Positions 57,288 through 64,000 of a stretch of DNA of 64,000 nt are shown piece by piece (position 1 is the first letter of the stretch; each line of letters starts with the position of its first letter). The stretch is from Apiotrichum sp. Y4204. Taxonomy: Eukaryota > Basidiomycota > Tremellomycetes > Trichosporonales > Trichosporonaceae. A program made the translations under genes and the position numbers. Under the pieces are notes generated by a model. The model was given only the letters and a program-made list of their open reading frames with translations, had not been told where the DNA came from and did not search any database. The DNA is taken from NCBI GenBank assembly GCA_025531455.1, contig JAMYHL010000085.1:62001-126000 (forward strand), in the 5' to 3' direction.

Positions 57288-57923
57288 TATACCGATTCTC
57301 TGATGCAAGAAAGCTGGCGATGAAGATACAAGATGCAAGATGCAAGAGAATGTAGATGCGCGATATTCACGATGCAAAGGCCATCTTGTGGGGTGTGATG
57401 CGGCCTGGATCTTTTATATTTTCGTCTGCTCGTTGCGGGGGAACAATCGTGACGTCAACTTCGGTCGCGGTCTCGGAGTAGGGCCGACCAAAACATCGGT
57501 GACGGAGTGGCGAGCATGGTTCTCGATGAGCATTACCTCACTCCGCATCATCCATCTTTTTCTATCCAGTTGCGATGGTGCGTCGTGTCTGTGGGTGGCT
57601 GCTGTGGCGGCCCCTTGTTCCACTTGTCCCACTGGTTCAGTATCGACTCTGATTACATTGAGGGGGTAGTGTTCAGACGCGCACTGGTGTCCTGGCCCCT
57701 GGTGAAAGGGAGCACGTGCGAGGTCTGATAGTGCTACGCATCACTCACGACCCGCCCTGCGAATCCACTGATCCACTGTGACCTTCGCTCCCCAAACTCA
57801 CTAGTCTGCATTCTTTGCACACTCATCTCATCTCACTCCCAGCTGCTCCCAGCTGGATACAGCGTTATCAGTCGGCCGACTCTCAGTGACGTGCCCAATA
57901 CCGATAGACGATCCGTAGGGCAG
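57288..57923. other. Divergent intergenic region
   Basis: Promoter side of the Mpv17-family gene on the left and of the small coiled-coil ORF on the right. The words TTTTATATTT near 57412 are AT-rich. No gene is recognised. Confidence 0.45.
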
Positions 57924-58151
57924 ATGGACAGCACAACGCCATCACTCCAGTCCCTCATATCCACCCGCGCCGCCGCCGAGACCGACTTCGACGCCGCGTG
58001 CGATGCGTACAGCACCGCCCTCGAGGGACTGCGCAAAGCGGAGGGGATGGCCGCGGTAGATGCCGCGCAGACCGCGATGGAGCGCGCAGAGGCGGAGGTG
58101 GGGCGGCTCACGGTGTTGATAGATGCGATTGTAGAGAGCCGCGCAGGGTAA
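57924..58151 (+). CDS. Possible small coiled-coil protein of 75 residues
   Basis: Single-exon frame from the ATG at 57924. It encodes one long amphipathic Ala/Glu-rich helix (SLISTRAAAETDFDAACD, then AQTAMERAEAEVGRLTVLID), with GC-rich third positions. It has no membrane segment or domain. The upstream extension of the frame begins at a GTG and is not used. Its helical heptad pattern and its compact position before the CutC gene make it plausible, but there is no independent support. Confidence 0.4.
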   Translation: MDSTTPSLQSLISTRAAAETDFDAACDAYSTALEGLRKAEGMAAVDAAQTAMERAEAEVGRLTVLIDAIVESRAG

Positions 58152-58354
58152 TATGGGTTTGATGTACTTATCGAATGTTCAGTTTTGGTCGCCGTCGTCG
58201 AGCCTCTTCAGAGATCGTAAGACCGGAGTTATGAGATGTGTAACTGCAGGACAGAGCAAAGAAGAGGCGGTCAATGCCGAGCCGGTGGAGGTGACATAAA
58301 CAATTTGTGTAGCTAAGACCAGATTTCAACAACACACTCATCACGTTCGTCGCA

Positions 58355-59482
58355 ATGTCCTTTGAGACGTTCGGCATTCCACATGGTACACAGGAAGACG
58401 AAGCTGCTGCCCGACAATTCCGACTCGAGATATGTATAGACTCGCTGACCTCGGCAATCGCGTAAGTACTCCGCCATCAGCCCCATTGACCACAGTGCCG
58501 GGCCCCATCTCCGTCCGGGCGATCGGTTCGAAGTCTGCGGCAGCCTCCTTGCTGGTGAGCCGAGGGCAAAGTCGAACAGTGCTGATCTCAGGCGGTGGGA
58601 CAACGCCGGGTATCGGGCTGGTCAAGTCGATCCGTCGTGAGGTACCGCACGTCGCACTGATGGTGAGCAGGCCATCAGCGGTCACAGACGGCAACCACTG
58701 TCAAGAGCTTATGTTAATCCCATCAGGTCATGATTCGGCCTCGGCCGGGCTCATTTGTCTACTCCTCCGCCGAGATCGACGTTATGCTGGCGGAAATTGA
58801 GGCGGCGGGGGTGGCGGGTGCCGCCGGAGTCGTGTTTGGCTGCCTAACGCGGAATGGGGAGGTCGATATGATGGCTACTCAGAGGTATGATCATGTCTCA
58901 GCTTAGCTTCCCTGCATCTCTGAGTCCATGCTGACATTAGGCTCGTTGAGGCTGCAAAAGGAATGGAGGGTGAGATCCTGCTTTTGTGTCGCCTGAGAAC
59001 CACTAACGAAAGTTACCTTCCATCGCGCTTTCGACGTCACTCCATCTTGGGAGCAAGGTAGGTCGTCGCCAATCATTATCACACTTGCTTCCCCGGAGCG
59101 ACGACCTGGAGATTATGCGCAGCTGAATCGGAACTAACAACCAGCCCTCGACGCGATTGACTCCCTAGGCATCCGCCGCGTCCTGACCTCAGGTCACGCT
59201 CGCACCGCGCTAGAGGGTGCCGCAGAGATCGACGCGATGACACGACACCCGACAGGGGTGACGATCCTCCCTGGTTCGGGAATCAACGCCGTCACGCTCG
59301 CCGATCTCAAGAAAGGCGCACCTCTGCTCACTGAGGCGCACTTCTCCGCTAGCTCTGCTCTTGCGCGTGACGAGGGCGAGGCGGTGAAGCGAGGAGAAGA
59401 GCTCGGATTCGGAGGCGCACAGATCTGGACGCTTGATGGAGAGAAAGTGCGCGCTGTCCGGAACCTTGTAGACTCGTGGTGA
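58355..59482 (+). CDS. CUTC: CutC-family copper homeostasis protein
   Basis: Seven exons (58355-58461, 58496-58554, 58592-58662, 58727-58884, 58941-58969, 59013-59057, 59145-59482) give 268 residues, the normal length for this TIM-barrel family. Conserved blocks: [16 protein letters not shown] near residue 28, [23 protein letters not shown], then [38 protein letters not shown] and [17 protein letters not shown], and [14 protein letters not shown] near the end. CutC was first linked to copper tolerance in bacteria; human CUTC binds Cu(I), and the enzymatic role, if any, remains unclear. No targeting sequence is evident, so it is probably cytosolic. The Cys in FEVCGSL and VFGCLT are the candidate copper ligands conserved in the family. 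The ATG at 58355 puts the family start about 25 residues in. Confidence 0.9.
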
Positions 59483-59590
59483 CCGAGAGCGTGGGATATT
59501 TGACCTAGAGGTACTGATAGGAGGCTCGTAGAAACGGCATGCGAGTCTGGGTGATCGTCGCGAACGCGACGCGATCTACCTGTTGGAGAA

Positions 59591-59689
59591 GGAGACATAG
59601 CTCAGCTGGGAGAGCGAGCGACTGAAGTTCAGTTACAACGATCTTCATAGATCATCGCTAGGTCGGGTGTTCGATCCACCCTGGCTCCA
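59591..59689 (+). tRNA. tRNA-Phe (GAA) with a 26-base intron
   Basis: The mature part is 73 bases, equal to yeast tRNA-Phe without CCA. The D-arm reads TAGCTCAGCTGGGAGAGC, the anticodon stem is AGCGA paired with TCGCT, and the anticodon loop is CTGAAGA with anticodon GAA. The TPsiC arm is GGGTG TTCGATC CACCC, containing the B-box, and A73 is the discriminator. The intron follows position 37 (roughly 59628-59653) and contains a TTC that can pair with the anticodon, as usual for nuclear introns. The acceptor stem has one A-G mismatch at position 5:68. No other tRNA was seen in the window. Confidence 0.93.
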
Positions 59690-59700
59690 ATATCCAATCA

Positions 59701-59705
59701 TTTTT
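59701..59705 (+). terminator. RNA polymerase III terminator
   Basis: A run of five T lies 12 bases downstream of the tRNA-Phe gene. Confidence 0.75.
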
Positions 59706-60220
59706 GATGCATGGACCGTTGTCCCTGCCCATCCGCTGATCAAACGTTGTTAAACGATCGATGGGAACGATCGATGGGAACGATCGGATGGTCGCCGATG
59801 ATCCAGAAGAGCGGATCGTGTGTTGAACAGCGTGTTCTGGCGTTAGGGGTTAGAACAATTCAGCGTGCAGATCAGAGACATGAAGCGCGTAGAAGGCACG
59901 GCCGACTGCGAACTAGTGTGGGTGGCAAACCAATTTCATCGCCCCTGGGCCGCGGTCCCGTGGCCTCCACTCCGAATGTCCGGACTGCTCGGGACGGTGT
60001 TTGCTCCGGGCAAGTCTGACGTACATACAGTACGACGACACGATCCTCCCGTAGATCCTGTATTCCACTTGCTCCCCAGATTTCCGTAACGGTCGATACG
60101 AAAACGCTGCTCGTCCTGTTTTCCTGTTTGTGTGTTCTTCATCGCCGACTGTCCGATCTATAACCCTCGACCCCCTCGACCACTCTACAAGAGCCACCTT
60201 CTCCCCTCTGCCCATTTGCG
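59706..60220. other. Intergenic region
   Basis: Promoter side of the following plus-strand gene. A 13-base word (cgatcgatgggaa-like) is duplicated near 59756-59782. No gene is seen. Confidence 0.45.
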
Positions 60221-60880
60221 ATGTGTCACCGCGTCGCGTGCCCCAACGACGGCCGCCCGACCTGGTGGGGCTGCGGACACCACGTCGAGTCAGCGCTGAA
60301 GGGCGTTCCCGCAGGCGAGCGCTGCGTGTGCCCGCACGAGCGCGTCCCGTACCTTCCGCTCATGCAGCGCGTCAAGAAGATGGCTGACGTGCCGGGGACG
60401 AGCGACGATCCAGACCTCGCCCTCTCGGTCAGCAACGCGGCCGAACCCGTGCTTTCCGTCGCGAGCAACAAGGACAAGACGTGTCTCCTCGGCCTCGAGA
60501 TCACGCTTCCGCCCTCGATCGCGTTTGGTGCCCTTCCCCCCGGCATGACCGCCGACACGGAGAAGAACATGCTCAAACTCGCAACCCGCATGAAGCCCCA
60601 CACCCCGCTCGCGCTCCCTCTCAAGGTCGTCAAGGCGGGTGACGGCGCTCTCGCCGTGTTTGGACCGGATGCCGGCATTGTTCGCCGCCAATGGAGCTGT
60701 ATCGGAGATGAAACTAGCAAGACGGAGTTCGAGGACATCCATGCCCGCCTCGACGTTGTTCCCCAGTCGGGTTTTCTCTTTGGCGGCGGTAATAATCCCA
60801 CGATTGCTGTCGCCTTCCTGCTCGTTCTGTGGGTCTTATACCGGATGTTCTCCGCGGAGGAGAAACGGAAGAGGGAATAG
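60221..60880 (+). CDS. Tail-anchored-like protein with Cys/His-rich N-terminus
   Basis: Single exon, 219 residues. The first 38 residues (MCHRVACPNDGRPTW, then CGHHVESAL and RCVC) have the spacing of short fungal proteins with a CH..C..W.GCG.H pattern that probably bind a metal ion. The middle, about residues 40-185, shows a mixed alpha/beta pattern with LLGLEITLPPS and LALPLKVV and no recognised domain. A hydrophobic segment at about residues 193-209 (TIAVAFLLVLWVLYRMF) followed by EEKRKRE closes the protein, typical of tail-anchored proteins of the ER or mitochondrial outer membrane. The first ATG has a good context and is kept. Similar N-terminal stretches exist as stand-alone small proteins in other fungi, so the longer protein may be a fusion. 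No function is assigned. Confidence 0.65.
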   Translation: MCHRVACPNDGRPTWWGCGHHVESALKGVPAGERCVCPHERVPYLPLMQRVKKMADVPGTSDDPDLALSVSNAAEPVLSVASNKDKTCLLGLEITLPPSIAFGALPPGMTADTEKNMLKLATRMKPHTPLALPLKVVKAGDGALAVFGPDAGIVRRQWSCIGDETSKTEFEDIHARLDVVPQSGFLFGGGNNPTIAVAFLLVLWVLYRMFSAEEKRKRE

Positions 60881-61004
60881 AAGGGTGGAGCGTCGCGAGA
60901 ACATGTTTCATTTGGTGCTTTCATGAGATGCGACTGTATTTTATTTCATACTACTACAGGCTAAAAAGATCAACGACTAAGCTGCGAAATCTTAGTTTTA
61001 CCCA
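60881..61004. other. Short convergent 3' intergenic region
   Basis: 124 bases between the stop codons of the tail-anchored-like protein and TEL2. AT-rich patches suit 3' end formation. Confidence 0.4.
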
Positions 61005-64000
61005 TTACCGCCCCCATTTCTCTCCGATCTCAGACACCTTAACCACGACAGCTGCCGCTGCGGCTCGAATGCGTCCCTCACGCGTTCCGCCGCCGCCACC
61101 TGCGCGCAGTCCATTGTTCTCAGCCTCAAATACAGATCCAGCCCATTCGCCTATCGCAAGCACCAGTTGTGGGGCGTCAGTCGCGAGGCTGCGGCCAGTG
61201 TCGAGGTCGACGGAAGCATCCAAGACCGCGAGAGAAAGTTCGAGGGCTGAGCCTGTCACCTGGGCATCGGCACCTTCTGTGTCTGGTTGGGCCAGATGTC
61301 TGGCACCCACGGTGACAGCCAGTTCCAGAACCGACGGAGCAAGTACAGCAAGGAACGTCGGTGCGTGGCGTGCAGCATGTGCCAGGAGAGCGAGTGTGAG
61401 GAGAAACTTGTCGAGCGCGGTGGGGCTGAGCACCAGACCTGTGCCTGCCCCGCGGAATCGAGCTCCAAGAGTCACCGCGCGCGACTCCCGTACACTTGCA
61501 TCCTGGAAGTAGTTCCAGAAGTGATTGATGAGGGGAAGGATGAAGTATTCTGCTGCCACCGACGTGTACGGCACCACTGGGTCTTGTTGGGGTGTTGGGG
61601 CGTCCTTGTCGTCCACATCCATGCTGTCCAGTGCCACAGCCGTCGATCCGACCTTGCGCCGCTTGGATGTCACGCGCAGCCGGCGCTCTCGAGCAATCTC
61701 GGGTACAGCTTCTGCACGCTCAGCACCTTTGGCAAGCAGCAGGCTGCGCATGCCAGCCACGGCGTCTTCCAACTGTGGCCCAAACGTGTCGCCTGCCGTG
61801 ATGTACTTGTTATGCAGCGCAGCCGGAAGTGTCTTGGTGGGAAAGTCGATGCGGCGGTTCACGCGAGGCTCGGGTGCAGGCAGACCTGCGAGCTCGCGGG
61901 CGCCCATTGCGAGAGCCGTGAGCATGACACTCTTTTGGTGAAGACCATATGTCGACGAGAAATACTGTTCGGCGAGGAATCTGGTATCAGGTCTCATTCC
62001 ACTCAATTGCACTCACGGTGGCACCTCGCGCGGTGCACAAGCAACGAGCGCCGTGACCAGCCCTTGCCGGCGTGTCTCAAAGTCGTCGAGATTGAAGGGG
62101 TTGGCCAACGCAATGGCTGCTGCCGCCACAGCAACCGCATTCTCGCTGACCTCGGTGCCAAAGTTGCGCTTTGCACGAATAAGGCCCTCGCCCCACTGAA
62201 GGGCGAGCTCAATGCTGTCAGGCTTCTCCTTGTCCCGCAGGAGCTCTGCGACTTGACGGACGTAAACTGGGCGTTTGAGAGCCCGCTTCTTCGTGGCATC
62301 CAAGGCGAGCGAAGGATCTGCCGCCACCTCGTCCAGGAACTCGGGTGTCGGCGACGGAGAACGGGACGAGGAAGGCGAAGACGTGTAACCTGATAGCGGG
62401 TCCGCGGCCTGGTCGTCATTGAGCATCACAATCATTGGTTTCTTCGCTTGGGGCTTCTTCTTCGTCTGCGCTGGGCGCGGCTGCCGCCGGGCTTGGGGCT
62501 CAGGCTTCGGTTCCGGTACCTCCGGCACTGGGACGTCCCATCCCAGCATCCAGGCGGAGGCGTTGTCCGAGAGCACGGCATCGGCATCCTTGACCCCCAC
62601 ACAGCTGCGGAGCCACCGTGCCTCTTCCCTCCCGTCCCCGCTTCCATCCCACATGTCGGTGAAACGTAGTCTTCGCGGTCCGCGTAACGGCTTAGGTTCT
62701 GCGCGTTTCGGCTCCCCGGTCTCCTCATCTACTTCGAGCTTGGCCTTTAGCTCCTCCAGCTCGTCATCTGGAGGAGCAGTATCACTCGTCTCGGCGATGG
62801 TCCGTTCCGAGACCACTTCTGCAACGAGCATACCCAGCCTACGCAGTTTGGCATCAGGATGTGAGAGAAAGGCCTGAATGGCCTGGATGAACCGCGATCG
62901 CCGGGACATTTCGACGAGCCGGGAGTCCATTGGCGGGAGCAGTGAGATGGAAAGAAGAAGCGTATGGGTCAGATCTGGTGTCAGTTGAATTTCGGCGTCC
63001 GACTCACTAAATTGTTGGGCATATGTGCCAAACCGAATATGAGTTGGATCAGACCACGCGTCAAGCGTCCTGTCAATGAGCGATGTGGCAGCTGGCGTCA
63101 GCATGAAGTGCACAATATTCCCACTCACCGCTCCTGCCTCCAGTCGCAGTCCACGCGACGACCATCCTCCGAGCAGCAGCCTGAGGCTGGTCCCTGTCTG
63201 TGCCCGCGTTCTTCTTCAGCAATGGGAGGAGAACGGCACTCCATGCCTCCCCCGTCGGCTCGCCAAGGAAGAGGCCGAGTACTTTCGCCGCACGACGAAC
63301 ACGCTCTTCCGGGCGGGTGGGGTCAAGATCTGGCGGTGCCAGACGGAACGGTAAATAGGTGAAGAGGGCGGTACCAACACGTCCAAGAACCGAGAGGGGA
63401 AGGGGGTTGAACAGGGAAGGGAAGAATGTTGGAGGATACGGCGGCGCGATTGCTGGTGGGTGGAGATGCTCCAGAGCGCGCGGAAGAAAGCCAGGGAAAA
63501 GCGCCGGCTGCCGGCCCGATGTGGGAGGTGCATCGAGCAGGCCGAGTGCCGTGAGCTTTTCAATAACAACGTGTAATGCGCGTCTCTGAGCCGCCGAAGT
63601 GGAGTGCGAAAGCGCGATCTCGTAGCTCATGCTTTCGAAGCGCTGGGCCAAAAGATCAAAGTATGCCCGTGGAACGAGGATCGCAGGCACATCTCCCGCC
63701 CATCCACCCTCCTTCCATCTCCCGGCAGCATTGGCCACCTTGACCGGCACGCCCGCTGCGGTGCGGACTGCCTCCTCCCATGCAAGAGCTGCAGGCGCTT
63801 CATCTGCCCCAAGGCCCCACACGATGGAGTACAGCCTGTCAATTCCATATGTTGTGACCACGTCAGCAAGAGTCGTGAGCACAAAGTCGCGTGCTCCCGG
63901 AGACAGCGGCGGCGCAGGTGCCAGCGCGCCCGTCAGCGTTAGGTAGGCTGCCAGGGCGACGGCATTTGCTGCGTTTCCACTTGCAGGTGGCGGGGCAAAT
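61005..64000 (-). CDS. TEL2: Telomere length regulation protein TEL2/TELO2 (5' end beyond the window)
   Basis: Tel2 works with Tti1 and Tti2 as an HSP90 co-chaperone for PIKK kinases such as TOR, ATM/Tel1 and ATR/Mec1. The N-terminal exon continues past 64000, so the start is missing. At least three introns lie inside (around 63091-63127, 62975-63007 and 61981-62016). The diagnostic C-terminal block is present: RPVYVRQVAELLRD, then DSIELALQWGEGLIRAKRNFG, NPFNLDDFETRRQGLVTALV, PREVPPFLAEQYFSSTYGLHQ and KSVMLTALAMGARELAG. Before it lies a Pro/Ser-rich linker (YTSSPSSSRSPSPTPEF), equivalent to the phosphorylated linker of human TELO2. Helical repeats fill the rest. The intron at 62975-63007 is only 33 bases and keeps the frame, so retention would add 11 residues. 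The stop codon is at 61005. Confidence 0.9.

Noticed and set aside
61287..62393. 368-codon plus-strand frame opposite TEL2
   Set aside because: No domain or splice pattern; the TEL2 signature on the other strand is clear.

Overview
The window looks like nuclear DNA of a basidiomycete yeast, most likely a tremellomycete of the Trichosporon/Cutaneotrichosporon kind (inference). Genes are cut by many introns of about 33-75 nt. Donors are mostly GTGAGT, GTGCGT or GTACGT, and a CTGAC or CTAAC branch site sits close to the acceptor. Coding DNA is GC-rich at third positions. Exon coordinates were worked out by eye, and for most genes the exon lengths add up to whole codons.

Left part (1-23.4 kb) is mainly housekeeping: homocitrate synthase (lysine pathway), a GFA-fold protein, a small SET-domain protein, an amino acid permease, a small membrane protein, COP9 signalosome subunit 7, a BRD8/Bdc1-like bromodomain protein of the NuA4 type, prefoldin subunit 3, and a mucin-like membrane protein. 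Long gene-free stretches lie at 6.5-9.7 and 11.5-13.9 kb.

Middle part (23.4-50.4 kb) is sparse and rich in surface or secreted proteins. After an MTP18-type mitochondrial protein come a Lys/Glu-repeat GPI-type protein and a smaller protein sharing a six-cysteine module with it, a Ser/Thr/Pro-rich GPI-type protein, a 1060-residue in-frame fusion of a fungal rhodopsin-like 7TM domain with a fucose-permease-like MFS transporter, a small secreted protein, and a collagen-like secreted protein.

Right part (51.9-64 kb) is again dense: a 1244-residue coiled-coil protein, an Mpv17/PMP22 protein in ten exons, a small coiled-coil ORF, CutC, an intron-containing tRNA-Phe, a tail-anchored-looking protein with a Cys/His N-terminus, and the 3' part of TEL2, which runs off the right edge.

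The main candidates for new biology are the rhodopsin-MFS fusion, the shared six-cysteine surface module, the collagen-like protein, and very small exons (2 nt in homocitrate synthase; 7 and 13 nt in the Mpv17 gene). No transposon, CRISPR array or virus-like gene was recognised.
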